Shown piece after piece: positions 1 through 11,440 of a DNA stretch of 64,000 nt; the first letter of the stretch is position 1; each line of letters starts with the position of its first letter. Below the pieces are notes generated by a model. The model had not been told where the DNA came from. It was given only the letters and a program-made list of their open reading frames with translations, and ran no database searches. The stretch is from NCBI RefSeq assembly GCF_000350225.1, contig NW_005179382.1, positions 248,001-312,000 of the forward strand, given 5' to 3'. A program made the translations under genes and the position numbers. Origin of the DNA: Chondrus crispus (lineage: Eukaryota; Rhodophyta; Florideophyceae; Gigartinales; Gigartinaceae).

Positions 1-1
1 C

Positions 2-2377
2 GAAAAGATCAAGTACCTGGGCCATGTAGTTCGGCCAGGTACATTGGAAGTGGACGCTGCGCGAACCGTCGCATTGGAACAAGTGAGGTACCCTCAAACG
101 CAGACCCAGCTCAGGAGCTCCTTGGGACTTTGTAATGTCTACCGCAGATTCGTTCCGCATTATGCGAAAATCGCGCATCCGCTCAGTCAACGGTTGAAGA
201 AGGGACAACCGGTCCAGTTGGAAGGATTCGACGAACCGTGCAAGAAAGCTTTTCATAAGCTCAAGGACGCCATCCTGGCACCGCCGGTGTTGGCGCTGCC
301 GAAGAAGGACCTACCCTACTCGGTAGACACCGATGCAAGCGACTACCAAATAGGCGCTGCACTATTTCAAACACACTCGGATGCGCAACGCAAACCCATC
401 GGGTTCTTTTCAAGAACGTTGGCCGCAGCCGAGAGAAACTATTCTGTATCACAAAAAGAATGTCTAGCGGTAATTTCGCCCGTACAGACTTTAAGACCAT
501 ATCTATATGGCGAGCACTTCGTCGTGCATACCGACCATGCCTCATTGAGGTGGTTGATGAACGTAACCGACCCCAGCGGGAGATTAATCGGATGGAGGCT
601 ACGCCTCTCGGAATTCGATTTTGAAATCAAATACAAAAAGGGAAAGGCTAACAGCCAGGCGGACGCTTTGTCAAGGCTGCGAACCGCAGGAGAAACCGTC
701 GACGAAATCGACGACGAAATCCCTTGCTTTATGGCCGAACCGGCCGTGGGTACAGTGGAGGACGAGGAAAGTATTGACGCGGCAGACGACATCCTCGCTC
801 TTGAGGGGGGGACCGCCCCTGATCGCCTCGATCAATTCCAAGCTGTCACTCCGGAGGAGCTCATTCGCGAGCAAGCCGTCGACCCCTTCTGCAACCGCAT
901 CAAGGAAGAAATGGACGCCGGAAAGGTGAGAACGTTCAGCACGGAGACCGAGGAACTCAAAGGAACTCTATGCCGTACCGCGGCAGAGTTTGTACAAGTG
1001 GTAATACCACAATCGTTAAGGGACCGCGTCCTAGGGTTGAGCCACTACGCAAAATTGGCAGGCCACCCGGGAGGCAGGAAACTTTACAAGACTTTGAGAA
1101 GATATTTTTATTGGCCTACGATGGCCGTAGACTGCTACGCAGTCGCGAAGAATTGCGCTGCATGTGCGCGGGAAATGGTGAAGTTAAGAAAAAACACGAC
1201 GGAAATGAAGCTGTTCACGCCCAAGGCCCCGCTGGAATTTGTCGCCATCGACATCCTCGGCGAGCTAATTACAACTAAGCGAGGAAATCGGTATATTCTC
1301 GTGATCAGCGATCGATACTCGAAACTGGTACGAACCGTACCGTTGAAGAAGATATCAGCTGCGCACATCGCACAAGCCTTCGTTCACCATTGGGTATTCG
1401 TGTACGGACCGCCGGTCAAGCTGCTGTCCGACAATGGAACACAGTTCACGGCCCGGTTCTTTCAGAATGTCTGCCGAATTCTTGGCATACGCAATGTGTT
1501 CACGACTACGTACCACCCGCAAGCCAACGGCCAAGTTGAGAGATTTAACCGCACGCTGACTTCGGCGTTGCGAAAATACGTTGGAGAGCATCCCAAGGAC
1601 TGGGACTTATTTAGCGACGCTGTGACGTTCGCCTACAACACACAAGTTCATCCAACTACGAACATTGCGCCCTTCGAGCTGGTGTTGGCTCGGGTGCCGA
1701 GAAACATTGCGTTACAAGCGCAACCAACTTTGGAGAACTTCAGCTCGTCACGAGCATACTACCTGAAATGGCAGTCGTGGTTGGAGAGCCTAACGCGAAG
1801 CGCCGATAGGAGTTTGCGAAAGGAACAAGCCCGATACAAGCGAAATTTCGACGCACGCCTTCGCAAGCCGCAATCTGAGATCCCACCAGGGTCCCACGTG
1901 TTCCTCCGGAAGGAGCAGGGCACGGCTAGCGAACCGAAACATAAGCTCGCACAAGTCGCTACAGGGCCTTATCAGGTCAGACGATCGGATCAACATACGG
2001 TAGTCATTGCCATGGGCGATCAGGAGGAACGCGTATCGCGAGACAGGGTGGAATTAGCCCCAAGCCCAATGGACCATGCGCCGATAACCGGCCTACGTCA
2101 AGCGCTACAGTTCCTGGGAGAGCCGGAGTTAAACGAAGAAGGAGAGGCAATGGAGGACGAGGAACGTCCTCACACCCGTGCGCCTACGACGGGGGACCTG
2201 GATAATTTAGTTGGTCAAACGCCGACAGTGGAGACACCTCCAAACCGACGCGAGCTCGGAACGTCCAGAGAAGAGGACGAATTGGAAGATCTTCAGAAGG
2301 GGGAAGGAAACAGTTCAGAGAAAGGAGAGGAAACAGTTCAGAGAAAGGAGAGGAAACAGAGAACACGGAATATGTAA
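2..2377 (+). pseudogene. Ty3/gypsy (chromovirus) pol, 3' half: RT end, RNase H, integrase
   Basis: Polyprotein of an LTR retrotransposon that copies element RNA into DNA and integrates it. The frame is open from base 2, so the 5' part lies outside the window. In order: the end of reverse transcriptase (KYLGHVV, then YRRFVPHYAKIAHPL), RNase H (DTDASDYQIGAAL, HTDHASLRWL), the integrase H-H-C-C zinc finger (HYAKLAGHPGG ... CAAC), and the integrase core with D (AIDILGE), D (LLSDNGTQF) and E (YHPQANGQVERFNR). The tail is acidic and repetitive. The frame stops at 2377, just before a chromodomain in another frame (2368-2565), so the copy is broken. Assignment to the Ty3/gypsy chromovirus class is firm. 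It is unclear whether it belongs with the LTR candidate at 3048-3423 or with the family-A LTR at 8521. Confidence 0.92.
2308..2353 (+). repeat. 23-bp perfect tandem duplication in pol tail
   Basis: Two adjacent identical 23-bp copies (2308-2330 and 2331-2353) begin AAACAGTTCAGAG, followed by the start of a third. Since 23 is not a multiple of three, the extra copy moves the reading frame and takes the chromodomain out of the pol frame. Confidence 0.93.
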
Positions 2378-2565
2378 TCGACCGGGTCGTCGACCACGAT
2401 TATCAAAATGGTAATTTGATTCTCAAGGTGGAATGGTACGGTTATACGCCCGAGGACGCGACGTGGGAGCCCATTGAGCAATTGCCCCGCAGTGCGGCCG
2501 TCACGTATTTCCGAAGGAAGAAATTACTCTTGCCGCCGCAAGTCGCGCACGCGCAAGCGGGGTAG
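2368..2565 (+). pseudogene. Chromodomain of the chromovirus integrase (out of frame)
   Basis: A 65-codon frame ending at TAG carries a typical chromodomain: the start EYVIDRVVDHD, then LILKVEWYGY, then EDATWEPIEQL with the aromatic cage residues Y, W and W. In chromoviruses this domain follows the integrase and steers insertion to modified chromatin. Here it is shifted from the pol frame by the adjacent 23-bp duplication and has no start codon of its own. It is therefore the detached C-terminus of the pol polyprotein. Confidence 0.88.
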
Positions 2566-3047
2566 GCATCGTCAATAGAATTAGCCGATTAGGAAACACG
2601 GAAGAGTCAGAAATTCGAAACGAAGGGGTCCGAAAGCAAGGCAAGTCGGAGCGAGAGGAGTAAGGCAGTTTTCCGTCGGGAACGCCTTTGCAAAAAGGGA
2701 TTGACGAGCGGGTTACCCTCGAGTCGAGGGAGAAGGAGGGTAAAAGATGCAGTTGATGTAGAGACGGATGCGAGGGAGGCCGATCGAGAGAAAGTGAATG
2801 ACGCGGGACGCGATAAGACCGCGAGTGAAATGTTGGAATTGTATTGGGGATGGTCCCCGTCAGGAGGCTCTCGAGTTGGAAGCGATGGGGTGAACAGCGT
2901 CGCAGAGAGAGGGAGTAAGGACAGTCGCCGGAAACGAGACCCCTCGGAGTGAGGAGAAGGGAACGAAATGACTCAAGCGAGTTTGCCTGAGACCCCCGCC
3001 CATGAATGAAATGGCCTGCGCGGCCAGGCTGTGGAAGGGAAATTTAC

Positions 3048-3423
3048 TGTAGTCTCAAGCTGAGGTAATTTACCTCCTTGGATACGATCACACGAGGCCG
3101 CCGCGCGCACGTGATGTGACGCCTAGATCGATGATCCGCCCTCATGGAGCGGGATTTAATCAAAAAAAATTGGGGCTCGCTGTTGCTAAGCTATCGCGTG
3201 TATATATAGGGGACAGGCGCCCTCTATCTGCTAAGACTGAAGACTACGCGCAAGACACAGGCGGACGGCAACATTGTGTCACAAGCCGCTTTGTAACACG
3301 TACTCTTCCAATACCGACGTCCTCATCGAGGAAAACTGTTTTTGAACAGGATCAGCAGGGACAAACACTGTCACGCATATAACTTTCCTGCGCTAAGGGC
3401 GATCTACTTACCTACTTACTACA
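3048..3423 (+). repeat. Probable 3' LTR of the chromovirus (376 bp)
   Basis: The segment begins TGTAGT and ends ACTACA, the short inverted ends expected of an LTR. A purine tract (GTGGAAGGGAAA) lies just upstream as a candidate polypurine tract, and a TATA-like box sits inside at about 3200. No partner 5' LTR is in the window, so the boundaries are inferred from the ends alone. A palindrome (GAGGTAATTTACCTC) lies near 3061-3076. Confidence 0.45.
3200..3209 (+). promoter_or_regulatory. TATA box in the LTR candidate
   Basis: GTATATATAGG lies about 150 bp into the putative LTR and precedes a non-coding stretch. This is a plausible core promoter for the element. Confidence 0.4.
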
Positions 3424-6400
3424 GTAATCGACCCCCCTTCAGGTCTTTCTTTTGTTTTTGTTTCTGTTTTTGCTTTTGCCTCTTTGTTTTTTTTGTGACG
3501 TAGAGAACAAGAACCCCGCACCGTGGAAAATGGGGAACAAGCGTACCGGGTCCTGTGTGAGCAAAGGGGACGCCCAAGATCGAGGAGGCTCTGTGAATCG
3601 TCGATTGTAATTAATTTATTACACTGTGTGTCACGACGAGAAGGAAAGCGGGCCTTTGTTTTAAGTTGTACAAGAAGGTCAACTCTCGAGACTTCGTATG
3701 TCTGCCTCAGAGAGAGTACCGTGCGAGTATTCGGAGATGATTCTGACCGACAAAGGACACCGCAACGCCCGAAGTCATGCCCTAGACGAGGATCCGTCAT
3801 CACGATGTTGCTAGAGCCGACGGCCTCTCTGTTTGTACTGACGGTTGTTCCGAACAGCCGCAAGGGCAGGACGCTTACAAAAAGGGGCGAATTTGGAGAT
3901 TTGGTCCCCTGAAACGAGGTCATGACGGATGGAGGGCTACGAAGCTAAAGTTTCTATGTATTGGATTGCGGGAGGACGTACCAAAAAAAAAGATGTCCAT
4001 GTGAATGGTATTGCGCGTGTACGGTGAGAATTCACCAGCACGACGAAGAACGACGTAGTTGCTTCCGGCGACCTTCAGAGTACGCTTACTAATTCTACTG
4101 TACCTGCAGAGAAGGGCATAGTGCCCAGGGTGGAGATACCGGTATCAAGTCCCGGAAGGCGTTGACGGGATGCGATTACTGAATAGGAACACACACGCTG
4201 GCCGGAGAGACGCGCTGAGGATGAACACATCGAATACGACGTTCTCGCAGGAGAGGACACGTAAAACAGGACTGACAAAGAGACTACAGTCACGAGGCGC
4301 TCCCTTCAAGACCAGCACCAGTCGCGTTTCGGAAATGTAAAAGGGGATAATCCCCCAAGTGTGCAATCTGATCGCCCAAGGGGTAAGAGACTCAGGGACT
4401 CATCGAGCCCAGTCCCACGACACGTATTGAGAGGAAGACAGATGAGGGGTGAGACACTCCCGGTGCCGCTAGAAGCCCTGAAGGGCAAAACGCGTTGGAA
4501 GGGATGTTCTGTCTTAATATTATGCGAGAACGCCAACGCGACGCAGACGACGCAGACGACGCAGGTGTCTTCTGGCACTCGACAGGGACATGATTTTTTT
4601 GTGGAGGTCGTAGGGGAAGTTGGGGAGAACTTCGAGCACCCAGCTCATTTCCTTACCATCGGGGAAACGACCCCACCCCTCGACGAGAGCCATGTGGGAC
4701 AGACAGAACAGGTCCAGCCAGCCCACCGCATTGTCTCGTGGTTCACCGTCGGTGATGAGTAAGAGCCGACATGGGCGAACTACAGTGCGCTGAGAGCAGG
4801 AATGAGGAGAGACAACATGCGTCCGTGTCGGGGAGAGGTAAAGGACACTTCGAATCGAGCCCGGGCGGAGAAACCCATCCCCTCAGAACTAAGGCAAGTA
4901 AGAAAAGGAGGTTGAAATTTCCTCAACTATAGGGCCCTACGCCAGAAAAATAACGAAGAGAATGCCTATTTTGCCTGAATTTTGGCAACGGGATCAGGAC
5001 AAATGAGAACACCTGTCCACGTGTCAACTTCGTGCGAGATACTTCAGCCCGGCGGAGCCTGACGAGCGACGACGCCCCCAAGCCAAGGATCGATGCCGTG
5101 TCGGATCGTTGCTACGCAAGGTGATCAAATTGCGAATTTCAAGGAAAGGGGATCTACGTCCCAACGTCATGTACGCGTCGGCAAATCCGGACAGCAAGAG
5201 AATTCAAGGTCGTCGGCACGCTGGTAGAATGGCAGTCTGAGGAGCTCTCGCGCACGATTCATCAAACCATCTACGCAAGGAGGACAATACTCCGACGATA
5301 ATGAAATGTAACGTCGAAACAGACGCCTACAGTGGCGTCGTGACGAGGGTAGAAGGACAACGTCGCCAGTATTACGTCGACCATATTTTATTTCCCGCAG
5401 GGACCAGGCGAGGAGAAGGAGAAGGGATCCTCTCACGTGGCAAGAAGCTCACACATTTTACCATGGAAATTGAGACCTCGTTGGAGATATAGTGTCTCCC
5501 TCGGAGGGAGACGACACCAACCAGCGACTATCGAAGATCGCGATCGCAACCGATACGTCACACCGCTTCCAACTGGTGGAGCGCCACGCCGCAACCCCCT
5601 CCACAAGCACACACAATGCCTATCGTCTCTCTCTCTTTCTACTTTTCTATCTTGCTATTTTTTTTATATTTTGCGTCCCCTGTTTCCTTGCCTAATTGTT
5701 TTTTTTGGTGTGAAGGCGGAACATGACGCCGCGCCGATCCGCGACTAATCATGGGAGAATCGAGAACCGTCGATCGCAAGTTAATCTTTCAGAAGGCCCA
5801 TCAAGTCTCGAAGGAGAGCCAAGTCTGTCCGGCGTTGGTCAAGGTCGCCAAGTACGAGCAGCCCTAAGCCGATCCGGAAGGCGGAGCCGCGCGAGTAGTC
5901 GAGGGAAAATATGGCATACAGGATACATGGCGACGGTCGAAAGGACTTCCGAAATGAGAGCCCGCTCTGACGATGTTGCCAACGCCGATGGCTGTTCTGG
6001 TGATACCAACGGGTGTGTCCAACAGCCGCGAATGCGGAACGCAAACGAAAAGAGAAAAAAAAACTGCGAAGATCGTTCCTGTAGGAAGAGGTTGCAACGG
6101 ACGACGGGGGTATGACGCGGAAATTTCTATGCGTTGAACCGAGAGAATTCGCACCAGCAAATACTATCGACGTGGATTTTATTGCGTGTATAAGAGAAGG
6201 ATGAATCGGTACGAAGAGGCACGACATGGTTGTCTTTGACAACCCTCTGTGGAGCCCTGTGAGACGTACTGTACCGGTACAGAGTGAAACAGGCGTAGGG
6301 GAGACGGATCAGTACTGGATCCAAGGAAAAATTGAGGGGACACGACGACCGCCTTGTCATGCCCGCGTCGGTTGAGACGACAGATAGAGTAGGAAATTAT

Positions 6401-6745
6401 GACACGGACGCCGCAGGGATAAGAGGAGGAAGTTGAGACTCGAAGCAGAGGAATATTTGGGATGCACACTGCGATAAGGAGGAGGAAATTGACGATAAAG
6501 AGGAGGAAATTGACGGTAAAGAGGAAGAATTTGGGAAAAAGAAGAGGAGATGGACCGATGAGAAGATGTGACCGCAGAGGCGGGGCGCATACAAAAAAAG
6601 AGGAGGAAAGTGAAGGTGACGGGGGACACGCAGGCGATTCATTTTATTATCCAAAAGCTACCGGGTGACGTCGATAACCAGATGTCACCCCAAACGGGTA
6701 ATAATCCGAGAATGGATCAGGGGGGGAGTCGTTCCGAGCGGCGGG
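3424..6745. other. Transposon-like filler without a recognisable gene
   Basis: Neither strand gives an ORF with a motif I can name; all frames are short and look random. Visible items are a pyrimidine stretch at 3436-3490, an inverted repeat GTCTCCCTC/GAGGGAGAC near 5500, a purine-rich tandem motif (GAGGAGGAAATTGACG and variants, about 6477-6535) and a G-run (6717-6726) preceding the antisense ORF. It is probably the decayed body of one of the LTR elements around it. Confidence 0.5.
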
Positions 6746-8410
6746 TCAGTGGGGCGGCACACCCAAGGATTTTTCCTTCGGGAGTGAGGTAACGAGTCGA
6801 GCAAGGACTCGCAGATCATCGAGGGAAGCCCCTTGGAGAGCTTCACCTTCGATGCCATGAGCGCGGAGCAATGTGCAGTAGATGTCAATGGCTCCGTCGC
6901 TCTTTTTGGGAATTGATGGGGACGGTGGGGAAGACAATGCTTCCCTAACCGACAGAGTTTCGGTATGCCCTGCCGAGGGGATATCGACAGCAGGAGGAGC
7001 AGCAGCAGGGGCTGCTGGGAGAGAGGAATCTGGAGCAGACGGTCGAGGGCAAACGTCGTCTGCGCGGGGATCTATGGCTCGTATGGGAGCCACGTCAGGG
7101 GTTGGAACTTCGTTGCCGAATAGGCGACTGAGGCGCGCTTCGGAGGGAGAGCACAAGGCGGATGTCCAAGGGTTGAACCAGACGAAGTCACCCGCCGCAC
7201 TGTGACTTCGACCGGGAGAAAAGGACGGGCGTCGCCTCGCGAAGGATCGGGATGAGTTGATAGGGGGAACAACATCCCAGTCGACCTGATTGATCTTTTC
7301 GAGTAAGGAGTGTAGTTCGAAGTCGGTGTCTGCTCCGCCCAAGGGCACAGTATAGTCCAAAAGGCACATGAGCTCGACGAGCTTCGGAGGAAGATACCAA
7401 AGCCGCCAACAATCGTACGCCTCCCAGAGCAAGGTGGCGGCTACTTTCACGCACCACTCCGTCAAAAAGACAACCCACAACCCGTAACGAGGATCAGTGA
7501 GATGGCTTCCAAAGTAGGTAAGGATGGGACCGAGCTCTGCCCAAAACCCTTGGCAGACCTCAAATTGTCCCCACCACGAGGGGAGTTGCTGGTACCGGTT
7601 GGGATAGTGTGACCGAGCAATTTCCCCCCCCTCAACCATTTGGTAGGCTAGGAAATATCCCGTGTCCGATCTCATCTTACGCTCGAATCGGACCGTATGC
7701 TGGAAGAAGGGGATGTTCCCGCGTTTCGTATATCGGAAATTGAGGGGGAGAATTGCGCGCGTGTATGACAGGGCATCGTTAGTCACCGTCAGTTGGTTAT
7801 GCCACAGGCGGTCCGCCTCGATCACGGGGTCACCCCGTGTCCAGCTGAGGAGGTTGTCAAGGTAATCACGCTCCCCCTCCGTGCGAAACTTCCACGTGTC
7901 ACATCCGAAGGACGGAGGGATGAGGGCATCGGATAGGGATAGGTCGAGGCGGTCGAGAACGGCTTCCATGAACCGCAGGGATAGGCCCTGTCGGCCACGA
8001 GGGGAGGAACGACGCAGGATAGAAGGGGGAATGGCGACACGGGCACACCAATCGTAGGAGGAAATGCCTTGAAGGGGAAGGTGACCCGGCAACATCCCCG
8101 CACCGTCGGCAAAGTTGCACCCGATGCTAGTGACGTCGCGCACGTCGATGGCGGAAAACCAAAGAGTGGCCGCGTACAGTAAGGGATAGTCGCGCATGGA
8201 TTTACCTTGGAGCTCGGCTAGTGAACGGTATCGACAAGGGGCTGATGAAGGATGGAGATCGGAATAAAAGACCGGTTCAGGAACGTTGGTGTTCGGGGGA
8301 AGTCGGGGTATGGAAGGAAGGTCGCTAGGAATGGAAGGCGTGTGTGAGAAGCCCACACCGCCGCGACCACGGGCGGTATGTCCGACAGTGGGATGCGATG
8401 AAGGAAACAT
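6746..8410 (-). CDS. Long antisense ORF beside LTR-A1, unknown protein (554 codons)
   Basis: I do not recognise this protein. The first ATG is at 8410 (the frame opens at 8479). It begins with a Pro/Ser-rich stretch, has a central part rich in W, Y and L (for example DYLDNLL, PSWWGQFEVCQGF, LWYLPPKLVELM), then a low-complexity Pro/Ala/Ser linker (PAAPAAAPP) and a short charged C-terminus. It contains no RT, protease, integrase or gag motif. It lies antisense to the plus-strand LTR that starts 110 bp beyond its 5' end. A second ORF in the same relation to an LTR is at 29188-30213, and the two share a weak Y-[LV]-D-x-L pattern. It could be an antisense accessory ORF of an LTR retrotransposon or a host gene caught by chance. 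Confidence 0.5.
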   Translation of the reverse strand: MFPSSHPTVGHTARGRGGVGFSHTPSIPSDLPSIPRLPPNTNVPEPVFYSDLHPSSAPCRYRSLAELQGKSMRDYPLLYAATLWFSAIDVRDVTSIGCNFADGAGMLPGHLPLQGISSYDWCARVAIPPSILRRSSPRGRQGLSLRFMEAVLDRLDLSLSDALIPPSFGCDTWKFRTEGERDYLDNLLSWTRGDPVIEADRLWHNQLTVTNDALSYTRAILPLNFRYTKRGNIPFFQHTVRFERKMRSDTGYFLAYQMVEGGEIARSHYPNRYQQLPSWWGQFEVCQGFWAELGPILTYFGSHLTDPRYGLWVVFLTEWCVKVAATLLWEAYDCWRLWYLPPKLVELMCLLDYTVPLGGADTDFELHSLLEKINQVDWDVVPPINSSRSFARRRPSFSPGRSHSAAGDFVWFNPWTSALCSPSEARLSRLFGNEVPTPDVAPIRAIDPRADDVCPRPSAPDSSLPAAPAAAPPAVDIPSAGHTETLSVREALSSPPSPSIPKKSDGAIDIYCTLLRAHGIEGEALQGASLDDLRVLARLVTSLPKEKSLGVPPH

Positions 8411-8520
8411 GGAGATCGTCTTACTCTCAAGCGAGCGGCGACCGATGGTCGGAAGAAAAAGGAAGAAGTTGGGAAGCAAGGGAGTGAAGCCGCTGCGCGA
8501 GAGCGCTCAGAAGAAAGATA

Positions 8521-9571
8521 TGTAGTGCAATACGCACCTGGAAAGGGGGGTGAAAAGAAAGGAAAACATTTGGATGTGAAAAGTAGTCCGGGTTTGGGGG
8601 ACACACGTGTGAATAATTGCACAGTTCTAATTTTTAATTATTTTATTTTATTTAGTTAATTAGTTGGCATTAATTTTGCTGACACTAGATTAGATCTAGG
8701 ATCTAGCGCCGCGAGCTACTGTACTGGCTCCGGCGGGGCGATATATACCTTAGCCCTCTGACGACCAAGTCAGTAAAGGTAACCCGAGTTGCCGGAGTTG
8801 AATGTCGCCTTGGTCGAAGTCCGTCTCTATCAAGACGCTCCCTTTTACCTAAGCCTACGGCATCCTCTATCGCTCGGGGTTCCCTTTTCTCTTTCCTTTA
8901 TTTCCCTATCCTTTTCTATCTCTAATTCTACCTATTTTTGCCTTATCTTGTGTTGGTGCCATCGGTGCCGGTTGCGACCGAACCGGTGTAGGTGTTTCGA
9001 GCCATCGGGCGACACAGTTGACGTAGCGCTGCTACTGTGACCCATTTTCCGACGGAGACCGTTGCAATGACGTCTCCCTCGAAGGGCTCCGTCGTATTAC
9101 GAGCCAGTGTTGGTACCATCGGTGTCGGTTGCGACCGAACCGGTGTAGGTGTTTCGAGCCATCCGGCGGCACGGTTGACGTAGCGCTGCTACTTTCATTT
9201 CATCCCGTCGGGCTGCGTTGCGACGCCCCCGTCGAAGGCCTTGTCGCGTTACAAGGTGTCGAAGAAGCTCAAAGAGCATTGGCCTTATAACCCAGTGGAA
9301 CCGGGGTACCTACGTACGCGCCCCACTCCACACTCGTCGAGCAGATCTCTTCGCAAGTCTCTACCACACCGATCCCGGGCCGGGCTATTTCTCTGTGCCC
9401 CCCCCCATCAGGGATCCGAGCTACTACGAGTCGCAAGCTCGTTTAAACGGAGAAGGGAGAGTCGGACACTCCGTAGCGCTGTGCCGTCGGCAGTTCTTCT
9501 TTTTGTTGCTGTTGTTGTTTTTGCTGGACCACCGGACCGCGGTCTCTGCTCGACAGCCGCATTGCACTACA
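8521..9571 (+). repeat. LTR, family A, copy A1 (about 1051 bp)
   Basis: It starts TGTAGTGCAATACGCACC and ends ATTGCACTACA, so the ends form an inverted repeat. Sequences matching it in the opposite orientation occur at 26040-27086 and 36639-37682. A TATA box (ATATATACC) is at about 8741. The downstream half holds two imperfect tandem copies of about 157 bp (from 8952 and 9109), each with GGTTGCGACCGAACCGGTG. No primer-binding site follows its right end and no 5-bp duplication joins the flanks (AGATA against AAGAC). It is therefore likely a 3' LTR, or a recombination product that cut the minus-strand RT on its right. Confidence 0.85.
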
Positions 9572-11433
9572 AAGACGGCAGCGTCTCCAAGCGAGTCGAT
9601 GCAGTCGTCCATCCGAGGCAGCGGATACGAATCCGCTGCAGTCTTCGCGTTTAGACGCCGGTAGTCCACGCAGAACCGAAGAGATCCGTCTTTCTTCGGT
9701 ACCAGAACCACCGGAGACGCCCACTCGGTGCTCGCGGTTTCGATAACCCCTGCGTTCAACATCTTGTTGACCTCCTTGGCGAACATTTCGCGCATCGCGG
9801 GCCCCTTACGGTAGGGCATCGAACGTATCGGCTTCGTACCCGGTTCGAGAGGAATGCGGTGTTCCGTTGCTCGTATAGTTCCGAGCGCACCGCTCCACAG
9901 GCTCGAGTGCTTACGGAGCATCTCGAGTACGTGGCCACGGAGCTTGTCATCGTCGATGTATGCCAGGTCGATTTCTTTTTCCCAATCCATCGGTGGATTT
10001 TCGGGATCCTTTTTCTGCGGGGGTACAGTACCCTCCGCCGTCGGTTGGTCTTGAGTTGGCCGTTCGTCCGTGACCACCCCTTTCTTCACGACGGTCGTCC
10101 GTTCGTCGGAGCTCGGTCGTCCAGCTCCGGCCTTCCCGACTTGATCGGTCAAGTCGGTCAGGTCTAGCGCGTGCGCGATCCCCTCGGCAACCCTCCGTTC
10201 GGGCGTGAGGATCGCGAGGGGGTCGCGCTTCGCGTATCCCACGATGGTGTGCTTCGGAAGCCGCCTTTCCCGTCGCGAAAAGTTCGCGACGATGACGTGG
10301 AAGGTCTGATTCGGCAGAACCTCGGCGACGCCATTCGTCAACCTCACTCCATGTCGGTTTTGGAGTGAGGGCTTTGGTTCCAGGAACACGAGGCCCCTCC
10401 CCGCAGTGGTGACGCGCACTCGGGCTTGCGACATCGCGGGGATGGTAACCCAGCGGGCGATTCGGATCGCCTGCGGGGCCTCATCCCGTACATCCGGCCG
10501 CCTCGTTTGGCGTCCGTGTCGCCTTGTAGGGGGAGTCGGCTCCCCCTTTCCGTCGACGATGGCTACGGAGCCACCGCGTCGAAGTTCGAGCTTCTGTCCG
10601 TCGATGTCGATGCTACGTACGTGGGCATCGATGAACGCCGTGCCGAGAAGAACGGGAACGGCAAGCTGTTCCGCCACCACGAACGGTATACGGAACGTCG
10701 TGTTCCGCAAACGGACTGCAAGGCGGACGGCCGCCGTAAGGCGAAGCGGGTTACTGTTCGCGCCAGCCAGTCGGGGTAATGGCGCGTCCCGTATTACGAA
10801 GCGGGTCCAGTCGGGAGGGAGGTCGGCCTTCCTCACTAAGTTGTAGCCCGAACACGTATCGACGGCGATCGTGTGGGGCTTGAACGCGTTACCTTCGGTG
10901 GCCACGGAGCCAAGGACGTTATATATCTTGGACGTCATGAGGCATACAATGCCGTCGACCCTCTTAGGCGCGACCCGCTCGGCGAGATCGTTCCGCCGAG
11001 GTCGTCGCCTTCGGGTCTGGCCCCTCCTGCGTTTCCTTCTGCTCGAGTCGTGGGGCGTCCGCGTCTCAGTGATGCCCCCTCGGGTGCTTGAATCCGTACG
11101 TGGCGGACATTTCGTCGGCTCCCTTGGCCTCACAGGAGTCTGGAGGTCGACCGATTCTTTTCGGTCGTCGGTACTCCCGTCCTTTTCATTACCCATCACC
11201 GGGACTACGGGCGTCCCAGTGCTGTCCTCTTCTAACATCGGGCTTACGGAGGCCTCGACGTTCGCTCCCCCCTGTATCGGCATTGCAGGGGCTACCGTGC
11301 TCGCTTCCGGTGGCGAGGGGTGTATTATCGGACAATACCCCCCGTGACCTAGGCGAGCACATGGGGACCGGTCGAGTTCGTGGGGACAAGACGGCTCACG
11401 CGACCGCGTGGACGTAACCGTCTTTACCCTTTT
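9572..11433 (-). pseudogene. Ty3/gypsy pol, 5' part: protease and start of RT (element D, truncated)
   Basis: This encodes the retropepsin-like protease and the N-terminus of reverse transcriptase. The frame has an ATG at 11283 but stays open further upstream to the end of gag, where a Cys/His-rich stretch (CARLGHGGYC) lies near 11350. The protease core reads AVDTCSGYNLV (DTCSG in place of the usual DT/SG) with VPVLLGTAF later. RT starts with TEHRIPLEPGTKPI, PYRKGP, ASPVVLVPKKDGSLRFCVDYRRLN and DSYPLPRMDD. It is cut at GDAAVF by LTR-A1, so the catalytic YxDD part of RT, RNase H and integrase are missing. It lies in the -1 frame relative to gag, so gag-pol was probably made by frameshifting. 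Confidence 0.9.
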
Positions 11434-11440
11434 TTCGAAC
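11424..11440 (-). promoter_or_regulatory. Candidate -1 ribosomal frameshift site between gag and pol
   Basis: On the minus strand the last gag codons are TCG AAA AAA GGG followed by TAA. The pol frame is the -1 frame, and it is open across this A6 tract (11430-11435). Slippage of lysyl-tRNA on the A-run just before the gag stop would join the frames. It is not a perfect X-XXY-YYZ heptamer, and no pseudoknot was tested. Confidence 0.45.

Noticed and set aside
5301..5492. RNase H-like ETDAYS motif
   Set aside because: Only a few residues resemble the DTDAS block, with no following conserved RNase H sequence.
8521..9571. 5' LTR of an element to the right
   Set aside because: No primer-binding site follows its right end; the sequence there is minus-strand RT of another element.
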